Part shown: piece after piece, positions 36,101 through 50,900 of the stretch
Layout: each line of letters begins with the position of its first letter
Position numbering within the stretch: the stretch's first letter is position 1
Assembly (NCBI GenBank): GCA_964006375.1
Contig: OZ023269.1
Span: forward strand, 132,610,047-132,674,046
Origin: Tillus elongatus
Taxonomy: Eukaryota; Arthropoda; Insecta; Coleoptera; Cleridae
DNA: 64,000 nt
Direction of reading: 5' to 3'
Notes under the pieces: generated by a model
What the model saw: only the letters and a program-made list of their open reading frames with translations
Told to the model about the DNA's origin: nothing
Databases searched by the model: none
Position numbers and translations under genes: made by a program

Positions 36101-39100
36101 TTTGCTATGAATTATCATTTTACTTTTATTTCATTTTAATGTGTTTACGGTGGTGATTGCTACTCTGCATACTGGTATTTAACTTGACTTGTGTGCACGC
36201 AAAAAAATCATTTCATTAGTCGATAAATGTTTCTCAGGCATTTCCTTTACTTTTATTGTAAAATATGGTGGGTTGAATTGAGTAATTAAAATTGTTCTTC
36301 TTTTTTATAGGCAGGATATTTATTATCATTAATATTCATTTCACGAAGAACCTTACAATGAGGTGGCCCTTACTCTTAGTGAGACTGATAAATATGATAT
36401 TAAGGTATTTTTGGTCTCATTAGGAGGAAGGGATGCCTATAAAAGCAACGTACAGCTTCGAGAATGGTTTAAGTTATAAATGGAAGCTTGGCAAAATGGA
36501 ACACAGCTTTAAAGTTTGTCAAGAAGAAGTTGTAGTCAAGGCTCCTAATGGTTCCCTTCGTTTAAACAGGTACCCATGAAAAGAACACTAGGAGCCAGAT
36601 ATGAAGGTAGTCTTCCAAAATTTTAATTGGATTTTAGATACTTTTTATAAACTTTTACTTTTTAAATTTTTCTATTGATTATCATTTCACTTTTATTTTA
36701 TTTTAATGTGTTTACGGCGGTGATTGCTACTCTGCATACTGGTATTTAACGTGACTTGTGTACACACAAAAAAATCATTTCATTAGTCGGTAAGTGTTTC
36801 TCAGGCATTTTCTCTACTTTTATTGTAAAATATGGTGGGTTGAATTGATTAATTAAAATTGTTTTTCTCTTTTATAGGCAGTATATATTAATTATCATTA
36901 ATATTTATTTCAGGAAGAACCTTACAATGAGGTGGCCCTTACTCTTAGTGAGACTGATAAATATAATATTAAGGTATTTTCGCTCTCATTAGGAGGAAGG
37001 GATGCCTATAAAAGCAACGTGCAGCTTCGAGAATGATTTAAGTTATAAATGGTAGCTTGGCAAAATGGAACACAGCTTTAAAAGCTTGTCAAGAATAAGT
37101 TGTCGTAGTCACGGCTCCTAATGGTTCCCTTCGTTTAAACAGGTGCCCATGAAAAGTACACTAGGAGCCAGATATAAAGGTAGTCTTCCAAAATTTTAAT
37201 TGGATTTTAGACATTTTTTTATAAACTTTTACATTTTTAATTTTTCTATTGATTATCATTACACTTTTATTTTATTTTAATGTGTTTACGGCGGTGATTG
37301 CTACATTGCATACTGGTATTTAACTTGACTTGTGTACAACAGAAAACTTTTCATAAGTCGGTAAATGTTTCTCAGGCAGTTCCTCTACTTTTATTGTAAA
37401 ATATGGTGGATTGAATTGAGTAATTAAAATTGTTCTTCTTTTTTATAGGCAGGATATTTATTATCATTAATATTCATTTCACGAAGAACCTTACAATGAG
37501 GTGGCCCTTACTCTTAGTGAGACTGATAAATATGATATTAAGGTATTTTTGGTCTCATTAGGAGGAAGGGATGCCTATAAAAGCAACGTACAGCTTCGAG
37601 AATGGTTTAAGTTATAAATGGTAGCTTGGCAAAATGGAACACAGCTTTAAAGTGTGTCAAGAAAAAGTTGTAGTCATGGCTCCTAATGGTTCCCTTCGTT
37701 TAAACAGGTGCCCATGAAAAGAACACTAGGAGCCAGATATAAAGGTAGTCTTCCAAAATTTTAATTGGATTTTAGATATTTTTCATAAACTTTTACTTTT
37801 TTAATTTTGCTATGCATTATCATTTTACTTTTATTTCATTTTAATGTGTTTACGGTGGTGATTGCTACTCTGCATACTGGTATTTAACTTGACTTGTGTG
37901 CACGCAAAAAAATCATTTCATTAGTCGATAAATGTTTCTCAGGCATTTCCTTTACTTTTATTGTAAAATATGGTGGGTTGAATTGAGTAATTAAAATTGT
38001 TCTTCTTTTTTATAGGCAGGATATTTATTATCATTAATATTCATTTCACGAAGAACCTTACAATGAGGTGGCCCTTACTCTTAGTGAGACTGATAAATAT
38101 GATATTAAGGTATTTTTGGTCTCATTAGGAGGAAGGGATGCCTATAAAAGCAACGTACAGCTTCGAGAATGGTTTAAGTTATAAATGGAAGCTTGGCAAA
38201 ATGGAACACAGCTTTAAAGTTTGTCAAGAAGAAGTTGTAGTCAAGGCTCCTAATGGTTCCCTTCGTTTAAACAGGTACCCATGAAAAGAACACTAGGAGC
38301 CAGATATGAAGGTAGTCTTCCAAAATTTTAATTTGATTTTAGATATTTTTTATAAACTTTTACTTTTTTAATTTTGCTATGGATTATCATTTTACTTTTA
38401 TTTCATTTTAATGTGTTTACAGCGGTGATTGCTACTCTGCTTACTGGTATTTAACTTGACTTGTGTACAAAAGAAAACATTTCATAAGTCGGTAAATGTT
38501 TGTCAGGCAGTTCCTCTACTTTTATTGTAAAACATGGTGGGTTGAATTGAGTTATCCAAATTGTTTTTCTCTTTTATAGACAGTATATTTATTATCATCA
38601 ATATTAATTTCACGAAGAACTTTACAACGAGGTGGCCCTTACTCTTAGTGAGACTGATAAATATGATATTAAGGTATTTTTGGTCTCATTAGGAGGAAGG
38701 GATGCCTATAAAAGCAGCGTACAGCTTCGAGAATGGTTTAAGTTATAAATGGTAGCTTGGCAAAATGGAACACAGCTTTAAAGTTTGTCAAGAAGAAGTT
38801 GTAGTCAAGGCTCCTAATGGTTCCCTTCGTTTAAACAGGTACCCATGAAAAGAACACTAGGAGCCAGATATGAAGGTAGTCTTCCAAAATTTTAATTGGG
38901 TTTTAGATATTCTTTTATAAACTTTTACATTTTTAATTTTTCTATTGATTATCATTACACTTTTATTTTATTTTAATGTGTTTGCGGCTGTGATTGCTAC
39001 TCTGCATACTGGTATTTAACGTGACTTGTGTACACACAAAAAAATCATTTCATTAGTCGGTAAGTGTTTCTCAGGCATTTTCTCTACTTTTATTGTAAAA

Positions 39101-40542
39101 TATGGTGGGTTGAATTGATTAATTAAAATTGTTTTTCTCTTTTATAGGCAGTATATTTATTACCATTAATATTCATTTCACGAAGAACCTTACAATGAGG
39201 TGGCCCTTACTCTTAGTGAGACTGATAAATATAATATTAAGGTATTTTCGCTCTCATTAGGAGGAAGGGATGCCTATAAAAGCAACGTACAGCTTCGAGA
39301 ATGGTTTAAGTTATAAATGGAAGCTTGGCAAAATGGAACACAGCTTTAAAGTTTGTCAAGAAGAAGTTGTAGTCAAGGCTCCTAATGGTTCCCTTCGTTT
39401 AAACAGGTACCCATGAAAAGAACACTAGGAGCCAGGTATGAAGGTAGTCTTCCAAAATTTTAATTGGATTTTAGATATTTTTATAAACTTTTACTTTTTT
39501 AATTTTGCTATGGATTATCATTTTACTTTTATTTCAATTTAATGTGTTTACAGCGGTGATTGCTACTCTGCTTACTGGTATTTAACTTGACTTGTGTACA
39601 AAAGAAAACATTTCATAAGTCGGTAAATGTTTGTCAGGCAGTTCCTCTACTTTTATTGTAAAATATGGTGGGTTGAATTGAGTTATCCAAATTGTTTTTC
39701 TCTTTTATGGACAGTATATTTATTATCATTAATATTAATTTCACGAAGAACCTTACAACGAGGTGGCCCTTACTCTTAGTGAGACTGATAAATATGATAT
39801 TAAGGTATTTTTGGTCTCATTAGGAGGAAGGGATGCCTATAAAAGCAACGTACAGCTTCGAAAATGGTTTAAGTTATAAATGGTAGCTTGGCAAAATGGA
39901 ACACAGCTTTAAAGTTTGTCAAGAAGAAGTTGTAGTCAAGGCTCCTAATGGTTCCCTTCGTTTAAACAGGTACCCATGAAAAGAACACTAGGAGCCAGAT
40001 ATGAAGGTAGACTTCCAAAATTTTAATTGGGTTTTAGATATTCTTTTATAAACTTTTACATTTTTAATTTTTCTATTGATTATCATTACACTTTTATTTT
40101 ATTTTAATGTGTTTACGGCGGTGATTGCTACTCTGCATACTGGTATTTAACGTGACTTGTGTACACACAAAAAAATCATTTCATTAGTCGGTAAGTGTTT
40201 CTCTGGCATTTTTTCTACTTTTATTGTAAAATATGGTGGGTTGAATTGATTAATTAAAATTGTTTTTCTCTTTTATAGACAGTATATTTATTATCATTAA
40301 TATTAATTTCACGAAGAACCTTACAACGAGGTGGCCCTTACTCTTAGTGAGACTGATAAATATGATATTAAGGTATTTTTGGTCTCATTAGGAGGAAGGG
40401 ATGCCTATAAAAGCAACGTACAGCTTCGAGAATGGTTTAAGTTATAAATGGAAGCTTGGCAAAATGGAACACAGCTTTAAAGTTTGTCAAGAAGAAGTTG
40501 TAGTCAAGGCTCCTAATGGTTCCCTTCGTTTAAACAGGTACC
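33165..40542 (+). repeat. satellite higher-order block Y, copy 1 (13 units, 7378 bp)
   Basis: Three trimers a-c-d (each 573+565+567 = 1705 bp, starting at 33165, 34870 and 36575) are followed by a four-unit block Q (b-a-b-a, 38280-40542). The first unit carries TTAATAATTATTTCAGG, shared only with the first unit of Y copy 2. The last two units of this Q match the last two of block X rather than those of the other Q blocks. Confidence 0.88.
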
Positions 40543-43500
40543 CATGAAAAGAACACTAGGAGCCAGATATGAAGGTAGTCTTCCAAAATTTTAATTGGAT
40601 TTTAGATACTTTTTATAAACTTTTACTTTTTAAATTTTTCTATTGATTATCATTTCACTTTTATTTTATTTTAATGTGTTTACGGCGGTGATTGCTACTC
40701 TGCATACTGGTATTTAACGTGACTTGTGTACACACAAAAAAATCATTTCATTAGTCGGTAAGTGTTTCTCAGGCATTTTCTCTACTTTTATTGTAAAATA
40801 TGGTGGGTTGAATTGATTAATTAAAATTGTTTTTCTCTTTTATAGGCAGTATATATTAATTATCATTAATAATTATTTCAGGAAGAACCTTACAATGAGG
40901 TGGCCCTTACTCTTAGTGAGACTGATAAATATGATATTAAGGTATTTTCGCTCTCATTAGGAGAAAGGGATGCCTATAAAAGCAACGTACAGCTTCGAGA
41001 ATGGTTTAAGTTATAAATGGTAGCTTGGCAAAATGGAACACAGCTTTAAAAGCTTGTCAAGAATAAGTTGTCGTAGTCACGGCTCCTAATGGTTCCCTTC
41101 GTTTAAACAGGTGCCCATGAAAAGAACACTAGGAGCCAGATATAAAGGTAGTCTTCCAAAATTTTAATTGGATTTTAGACATTTTTTTATAAACTTTTAC
41201 ATTTTTAATTTTTCTATTGATTATCATTACACTTTTATTTTATTTTAATGTGTTTACGGCGGTGATTGCTACATTGCATACTGGTATTTAACTTGACTTG
41301 TGTACAACAGAAAAGTTTTCATAAGTCGGTAAATGTTTCTCAGGCAGTTCCTCTACTTTTATTGTAAAATATGGTGGATTGAATTGAGTAATTAAAATTG
41401 TTCTTCTTTTTTATAGGCAGGATATTTATTATCATTAATATTCATTTCACGAAGAACCTTACAATGAGGTGGCCCTTACTCTTAGTGAGACTGATAAATA
41501 TGATATTAAGGTATTTTTGGTCTCATTAGGAGGAAGGGATGCCTATAAAAGCAACGTACAGCTTCGAGAATGGTTTAAGTTATAAATGGTAGCTTGGCAA
41601 AATGGAACACAGCTTTAAAGTGTGTCAAGAAAAAGTTGTAGTCATGGCTCCTAATGGTTCCCTTCGTTTAAACAGGTACCCATGAAAAGAACACTAGGAG
41701 CCAGATATGAAGGTAGTCTTCCAAAATTTTAATTGGATTTTAGATATTTTTCATAAACTTTTACTTTTTTAATTTTGCTATGAATTATCATTTTACTTTT
41801 ATTTCATTTTAATGTGTTTACGGTGGTGATTGCTACTCTGCATACTGGTATTTAACTTGACTTGTGTGCACGCAAAAAAATCATTTCATTAGTCGATAAA
41901 TGTTTCTCAGGCATTTCCTTTACTTTTATTGTAAAATATGGTGGGTTGAATTGAGTAATTAAAATTGTTCTTCTTTTTTATAGGCAGGATATTTATTATC
42001 ATTAATATTCATTTCACGAAGAACCTTACAATGAGGTGGCCCTTACTCTTAGTGAGACTGATAAATATGATATTAAGGTATTTTTGGTCTCATTAGGAGG
42101 AAGGGATGCCTATAAAAGCAACGTACAGCTTCGAGAATGGTTTAAGTTATAAATGGAAGCTTGGCAAAATGGAACACAGCTTTAAAGTTTGTCAAGAAGA
42201 AGTTGTAGTCAAGGCTCCTAATGGTTCCCTTCGTTTAAACAGGTACCCATGAAAAGAACACTAGGAGCCAGATATGAAGGTAGTCTTCCAAAATTTTAAT
42301 TGGATTTTAGATACTTTTTATAAACTTTTACTTTTTAAATTTTTCTATTGATTATCATTTCACTTTTATTTTATTTTAATGTGTTTACGGCGGTGATTGC
42401 TACTCTGCATACTGGTATTTAACGTGACTTGTGTACACACAAAAAAATCATTTCATTAGTCGGTAAGTGTTTCTCAGGCATTTTCTCTACTTTTATTGTA
42501 AAATATGGTGGGTTGAATTGATTAATTAAAATTGTTTTTCTCTTTTATAGGCAGTATATATTAATTATCATTAATATTTATTTCAGGAAGAACCTTACAA
42601 TGAGGTGGCCCTTACTCTTAGTGAGACTGATAAATATAATATTAAGGTATTTTCGCTCTCATTAGGAGGAAGGGATGCCTATAAAAGCAACGTGCAGCTT
42701 CGAGAATGATTTAAGTTATAAATGGTAGCTTGGCAAAATGGAACACAGCTTTAAAAGCTTGTCAAGAATAAGTTGTCGTAGTCACGGCTCGTAATGGTTC
42801 CCTTCGTTTAAACAGGTGCCCATGAAAAGTACACTAGGAGCCAGATATAAAGGTAGTCTTCCAAAATTTTAATTGGATTTTAGACATTTTTTTATAAACT
42901 TTTACATTTTTAATTTTTCTATTGATTATCATTACACTTTTATTTTATTTTAATGTGTTTACGGCGGTGATTGCTACATTGCATACTGGTATTTAACTTG
43001 ACTTGTGTACAACAGAAAACTTTTCATAAGTCGGTAAATGTTTCTCAGGCAGTTCCTCTACTTTTATTGTAAAATATGGTGGATTGAATTGAGTAATTAA
43101 AATTGTTCTTCTTTTTTATAGGCAGGATTTTTATTATCATTAATATTCATTTCACGAAGAACCTTACAATGAGGTGGCCCTTACTCTTAGTGAGACTGAT
43201 AAATATGATATTAAGGTATTTTTGGTCTCATTAGGAGGAAGGGATGCCTATAAAAGCAACGTACAGCTTCGAGAATGGTTTAAGTTATAAATGGTAGCTT
43301 GGCAAAATGGAACACAGCTTTAAAGTGTGTCAAGAAAAAGTTGTAGTCATGGCTCCTAATGGTTCCCTTCGTTTAAACAGGTGCCCATGAAAAGAAAACT
43401 AGGAGCCAGATATAAAGGTAGTCTTCCAAAATTTTAATTGGATTTTAGATATTTTTCATAAACTTTTACTTTTTTAATTTTGCTATGAATTATCATTTTA

Positions 43501-46500
43501 CTTTTATTTCATTTTAATGTGTTTACGGTGGTGATTGCTACTCTGCATACTGGTATTTAACTTGACTTGTGTGCACGCAAAAAAATCATTTCATTAGTCG
43601 ATAAATGTTTCTCAGGCATTTCCTTTACTTTTATTGTAAAATATGGTGGGTTGAATTGAGTAATTAAAATTGTTCTTCTTTTTTATAGGCAGGATATTTA
43701 TTATCATTAATATTCATTTCACGAAGAACCTTACAATGAGGTGGCCCTTACTCTTAGTGAGACTGATAAATATGATATTAAGGTATTTTTGGTCTTATTA
43801 GGAGGAAGGGATGCCTATAAAAGCAACGTACAGCTTCGAGAATGGTTTAAGTTATAAATGGAAGCTTGGCAAAATGGAACACAGCTTTAAAGTTTGTCAA
43901 GAAGAAGTTGTAGTCAAGGCTCCTAATGGTTCCCTTCGTTTAAACAGGTACCCATGAAAAGAACACTAGGAGCCAGATATGAAGGTAGTCTTCCAAAATT
44001 TTAATTGGATTTTAGATACTTTTTATAAACTTTTACTTTTTAAATTTTTCTATTGATTATCATTTCACTTTTATTTTATTTTAATGTGTTTACGGCGGTG
44101 ATTGCTACTCTGCATACTGGTATTTAACGTGACTTGTGTACACACAAAAAAATCATTTCATTAGTCGGTAAGTGTTTCTCAGGCATTTTCTCTACTTTTA
44201 TTGTAAAATATGGTGGGTTGAATTGATTAATTAAAATTGTTTTTCTCTTTTATAGGCAGTATATATTAATTATCATTAATATTTATTTCAGGAAGAACCT
44301 TACAATGAGGTGGCCCTTACTCTTAGTGAGACTGATAAATATAATATTAAGGTATTTTCGCTCTCATTAGGAGGAAGGGATGCCTATAAAAGCAACGTGC
44401 AGCTTCGAGAATGATTTAAGTTATAAATGGTAGCTTGGCAAAATGGAACACAGCTTTAAAAGCTTGTCAAGAATAAGTTGTCGTAGTCACGGCTCCTAAT
44501 GGTTCCCTTCGTTTAAACAGGTGCCCATGAAAAGTACACTAGGAGCCAGATATAAAGGTAGTCTTCCAAAATTTTAATTGGATTTTAGACATTTTTTTAT
44601 AAACTTTTACATTTTTAATTTTTCTATTGATTATCATTACACTTTTATTTTATTTTAATGTGTTTACGGCGGTGATTGCTACATTGCATACTGGTATTTA
44701 ACTTGACTTGTGTACAACAGAAAACTTTTCATAAGTCGGTAAATGTTTCTCAGGCAGTTCCTCTACTTTTATTGTAAAATATGGTGGATTGAATTGAGTA
44801 ATTAAAATTGTTCTTCTTTTTTATAGGCAGGATATTTATTATCATTAATATTCATTTCACGAAGAACCTTACAATGAGGTGGCCCTTACTCTTAGTGAGA
44901 CTGATAAATATGATATTAAGGTATTTTTGGTCTCATTAGGAGGAAGGGATGCCTATAAAAGCAACGTACAGCTTCGAGAATGGTTTAAGTTATAAATGGT
45001 AGCTTGGCAAAATGGAACACAGCTTTAAAGTGTGTCAAGAAAAAGTTGTAGTCATGGCTCCTAATGGTTCCCTTCGTTTAAACAGGTGCCCATGAAAAGA
45101 ACACTAGGAGCCAGATATAAAGGTAGTCTTCCAAAATTTTAATTGGATTTTAGATATTTTTCATAAACTTTTACTTTTTTAATTTTGCTATGCATTATCA
45201 TTTTACTTTTATTTCATTTTAATGTGTTTACGGTGGTGATTGCTACTCTGCATACTGGTATTTAACTTGACTTGTGTGCACGCAAAAAAATCATTTCATT
45301 AGTCGATAAATGTTTCTCAGGCATTTCCTTTACTTTTATTGTAAAATATGGTGGGTTGAATTGAGTAATTAAAATTGTTCTTCTTTTTTATAGGCAGGAT
45401 ATTTATTATCATTAATATTCATTTCACGAAGAACCTTACAATGAGGTGGCCCTTACTCTTAGTGAGACTGATAAATATGATATTAAGGTATTTTTGGTCT
45501 CATTAGGAGGAAGGGATGCCTATAAAAGCAACGTACAGCTTCGAGAATGGTTTAAGTTATAAATGGAAGCTTGGCAAAATGGAACACAGCTTTAAAGTTT
45601 GTCAAGAAGAAGTTGTAGTCAAGGCTCCTAATGGTTCCCTTCGTTTAAACAGGTACCCATGAAAAGAACACTAGGAGCCAGATATGAAGGTAGTCTTCCA
45701 AAATTTTAATTTGATTTTAGATATTTTTTATAAACTTTTACTTTTTTAATTTTGCTATGGATTATCATTTTACTTTTATTTCATTTTAATGTGTTTACAG
45801 CGGTGATTGCTACTCTGCTTACTGGTATTTAACTTGACTTGTGTACAAAAGAAAACATTTCATAAGTCGGTAAATGTTTGTCAGGCAGTTCCTCTACTTT
45901 TATTGTAAAACATGGTGGGTTGAATTGAGTTATCCACATTGTTTTTCTCTTTTATAGACAGTATATTTATTATCATCAATATTAATTTCACGAAGAACTT
46001 TACAACGAGGTGGCCCTTACTCTTAGTGAGACTGATAAATATGATATTAAGGTATTTTTGGTCTCATTAGGAGGAAGGGATGCCTATAAAAGCAGCGTAC
46101 AGCTTCGAGAATGGTTTAAGTTATAAATGGTAGCTTGGCAAAATGGAACACAGCTTTAAAGTTTGTCAAGAAGAAGTTGTAGTCAAGGCTCCTAATGGTT
46201 CCCTTCGTTTAAACAGGTACCCATGAAAAGAACACTAGGAGCCAGATATGAAGGTAGTCTTCCAAAATTTTAATTGGGTTTTAGATATTCTTTTATAAAC
46301 TTTTACATTTTTAATTTTTCTATTGATTATCATTACACTTTTATTTTATTTTAATGTGTTTGCGGCTGTGATTGCTACTCTGCATACTGGTATTTAACGT
46401 GACTTGTGTACACACAAAAAAATCATTTCATTAGTCGGTAAGTGTTTCTCAGGCATTTTCTCTACTTTTATTGTAAAATATGGTGGGTTGAATTGATTAA

Positions 46501-47921
46501 TTAAAATTGTTTTTCTCTTTTATAGGCAGTATATTTATTACCATTAATATTCATTTCACGAAGAACCTTACAATGAGGTGGCCCTTACTCTTAGTGAGAC
46601 TGATAAATATAATATTAAGGTATTTTCGCTCTCATTAGGAGGAAGGGATGCCTATAAAAGCAACGTACAGCTTCGAGAATGGTTTAAGTTATAAATGGAA
46701 GCTTGGCAAAATGGAACACAGCTTTAAAGTTTGTCAAGAAGAAGTTGTAGTCAAGGCTCCTAATGGTTCCCTTCGTTTAAACAGGTACCCATGAAAAGAA
46801 CACTAGGAGCCAGATATGAAGGTAGTCTTCCAAAATTTTATTTGGATTTTAGATATTTTTTATAAACTTTTACTTTTTTAATTTTGCTATGGATTATCAT
46901 TTTACTTTTATTTCAATTTAATGTGTTTACAGCGGTGATTGCTACTCTGCTTACTGGTATTTAACTTGACTTGTGTACAAAAGAAAACATTTCATAAGTC
47001 GGTAAATGTTTGTCAGGCAGTTCCTCTACTTTTATTGTAAAATATGGTGGGTTGAATTGAGTTATCCAAATTGTTTTTCTCTTTTATGGACAGTATATTT
47101 ATTATCATTAATATTAATTTCACGAAGAACCTTACAACGAGGTGGCCCTTACTCTTAGTGAGACTGATAAATATGATATTAAGGTATTTTTGGTCTCATT
47201 AGGAGGAAGGGATGCCTATAAAAGCAACGTACAGCTTCGAAAATGGTTTAAGTTATAAATGGTAGCTTGGCAAAATGGAACACAGCTTTAAAGTTTGTCA
47301 AGAAGAAGTTGTAGTCAAGGCTCCTAATGGTTCCCTTCGTTTAAACAGGTACCCATGAAAAGAACACTAGGAGCCAGATATGAAGGTAGACTTCCAAAAT
47401 TTTAATTGGGTTTTAGATATTCTTTTATAAACTTTTACATTTTTAATTTTTCTATTGATTATCATTACACTTTTATTTTATTTTAATGTGTTTACGGCGG
47501 TGATTGCTACTCTGCATACTGGTATTTAACGTGACTTGTGTACACACAAAAAAATCATTTCATTAGTCGGTAAGTGTTTCTCTGGCATTTTTTCTACTTT
47601 CATTGTAAAATATGGTGGGTTGAATTGATTAATTAAAATTGTTTTTCTCTTTTATAGACAGTATATTTATTATCATTAATATTAATTTCACGAAGAACCT
47701 TACAACGAGGTGGCCCTTACTCTTAGTGAGACTGATAAATATGATATTAAGGTATTTTTGGTCTCATTAGGAGGAAGGGATGCCTATAAAAGCAACGTAC
47801 AGCTTCGAGAATGGTTTAAGTTATAAATGGAAGCTTGGCAAAATGGAACACAGCTTTAAAGTTTGTCAAGAAGAAGTTGTAGTCAAGGCTCCTAATGGTT
47901 CCCTTCGTTTAAACAGGTACC
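40543..47921 (+). repeat. satellite higher-order block Y, copy 2 (13 units, 7379 bp)
   Basis: The same arrangement as Y copy 1: trimers at 40543, 42248 and 43953, and Q at 45658-47921. The last two units of Q differ from copy 1: they carry TTTTATTTGGATTTTAG and TTTCTACTTTCATTG, as in the dimer before block X copy 3. Confidence 0.88.
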
Positions 47922-50900
47922 CATGAAAAGAACACTAGGAGCCAGATATGAAGGTAGTCTTCCAAAATTTTAATTGGATTTTAGATACTTTTTATAAACT
48001 TTTACTTTTTAAATTTTTCTATTGATTATCATTTCACTTTTATTTTATTTTAATGTGTTTACGGCGGTGATTGCTACTCTGCATACTGGTATTTAACGTG
48101 ACTTGTGTACACACAAAAAAATCATTTCATTAGTCGGTAAGTGTTTCTCAGGCATTTTCTCTACTTTTATTGTAAAATATGGTGGGTTGAATTGATTAAT
48201 TAAAATTGTTTTTCTCTTTTATAGGCAGTATATATTAATTATCATTAATATTTATTTCATGAAGAACCTTACAATGAGGTGGCCCTTACTCTTAGTGAGA
48301 CTGATAAATATGATATTAAGGTATTTTCGCTCTCATTAGGAGAAAGGGATGCCTATAAAAGCAACGTACAGCTTCGAGAATGGTTTAAGTTATAAATGGT
48401 AGCTTGGCAAAATGGAACACAGCTTTAAAAGCTTGTCAAGAATAAGTTGTCGTAGTCACGGCTCCTAATGGTTCCCTTCGTTTAAACAGGTGCCCATGAA
48501 AAGAACACTAGGAGCCAGATATAAAGGTAGTCTTCCAAAATTTTAATTGGATTTTAGACATTTTTTTATAAACTTTTACATTTTTAATTTTTCTATTGAT
48601 TATCATTACACTTTTATTTTATTTTAATGTGTTTACGGCGGTGATTGCTACATTGCATACTGGTATTTAACTTGACTTGTGTACAACAGAAAACTTTTCA
48701 TAAGTCGGTAAATGTTTCTCAGGCAGTTCCTCTACTTTTATTGTAAAATATGGTGGATTGAATTGAGTAATTAAAATTGTTCTTCTTTTTTATAGGCAGG
48801 ATATTTATTATCATTAATATTCATTTCACGAAGAACCTTACAATGAGGTGGCCCTTACTCTTAGTGAGACTGATAAATATGATATTAAGGTATTTTTGGT
48901 CTCATTAGGAGGAAGGGATGCCTATAAAAGCAACGTACAGCTTCGAGAATGGTTTAAGTTATAAATGGTAGCTTGGCAAAATGGAACACAGCTTTAAAGT
49001 GTGTCAAGAAAAAGTTGTAGTCATGGCTCCTAATGGTTCCCTTCGTTTAAACAGGTACCCATGAAAAGAACACTAGGAGCCAGATATGAAGGTAGTCTTC
49101 CAAAATTTTAATTGGATTTTAGATATTTTTCATAAACTTTTACTTTTTTAATTTTGCTATGAATTATCATTTTACTTTTATTTCATTTTAATGTGTTTAC
49201 GGTGGTGATTGCTACTCTGCATACTGGTATTTAACTTGACTTGTGTGCACGCAAAAAAATCATTTCATTAGTCGATAAATGTTTCTCAGGCATTTCCTTT
49301 ACTTTTATTGTAAAATATGGTGGGTTGAATTGAGTAATTAAAATTGTTCTTCTTTTTTATAGGCAGGATATTTATTATCATTAATATTCATTTCACGAAG
49401 AACCTTACAATGAGGTGGCCCTTACTCTTAGTGAGACTGATAAATATGATATTAAGGTATTTTTGGTCTCATTAGGAGGAAGGGATGCCTATAAAAGCAA
49501 CGTACAGCTTCGAGAATGGTTTAAGTTATAAATGGAAGCTTGGCAAAATGGAACACAGCTTTAAAGTTTGTCAAGAAGAAGTTGTAGTCAAGGCTCCTAA
49601 TGGTTCCCTTCGTTTAAACAGGTACCCATGAAAAGAACACTAGGAGCCAGATATGAAGGTAGTCTTCCAAAATTTTAATTGGATTTTAGATACTTTTTAT
49701 AAACTTTTACTTTTTAAATTTTTCTATTGATTATCATTTCACTTTTATTTTATTTTAATGTGTTTACGGCGGTGATTGCTACTCTGCATACTGGTATTTA
49801 ACGTGACTTGTGTACACACAAAAAAATCATTTCATTAGTCGGTAAGTGTTTCTCAGGCATTTTCTCTACTTTTATTGTAAAATATGGTGGGTTGAATTGA
49901 TTAATTAAAATTGTTTTTCTCTTTTATAGGCAGTATATATTAATTATCATTAATATTTATTTCAGGAAGAACCTTACAATGAGGTGGCCCTTACTCTTAG
50001 TGAGACTGATAAATATAATATTAAGGTATTTTCGCTCTCATTAGGAGGAAGGGATGCCTATAAAAGCAACGTGCAGCTTCGAGAATGATTTAAGTTATAA
50101 ATGGTAGCTTGGCAAAATGGAACACAGCTTTAAAAGCTTGTCAAGAATAAGTTGTCGTAGTCACGGCTCCTAATGGTTCCCTTCGTTTAAACAGGTGCCC
50201 ATGAAAAGTACACTAGGAGCCAGATATAAAGGTAGTCTTCCAAAATTTAAATTGGATTTTAGACATTTTTTTATAAACTTTTACATTTTTAATTTTTCTA
50301 TTGATTATCATTACACTTTTATTTTATTTTAATGTGTTTACGGCGGTGATTGCTACATTGCATACTGGTATTTAACTTGACTTGTGTACAACAGAAAACT
50401 TTTCATAAGTCGGTAAATGTTTCTCAGGCAGTTCCTCTACTTTTATTGTAAAATATGGTGGATTGAATTGAGTAATTAAAATTGTTCTTCTTTTTTATAG
50501 GCAGGATATTTATTATCATTAATATTCATTTCACGAAGAACCTTACAATGAGGTGGCCCTTACTCTTAGTGAGACTGATAAATATGATATTAAGGTATTT
50601 TTGGTCTCATTAGGAGGAAGGGATGCCTATAAAAGCAACGTACAGCTTCGAGAATGGTTTAAGTTATAAATGGTAGCTTGGCAAAATGGAACACAGCTTT
50701 AAAGTGTGTCAAGAAAAAGTTGTAGTCATGGCTCCTAATGGTTCCCTTCGTTTAAACAGGTGCCCATGAAAAGAACACTAGGAGCCAGATATAAAGGTAG
50801 TCTTCCAAAATTTTATTTGGATTTTAGATATTTTTTATAAACTTTTACTTTTTTAATTTTGCTATGGATTATCATTTTACTTTTATTTCAATTTAATGTG

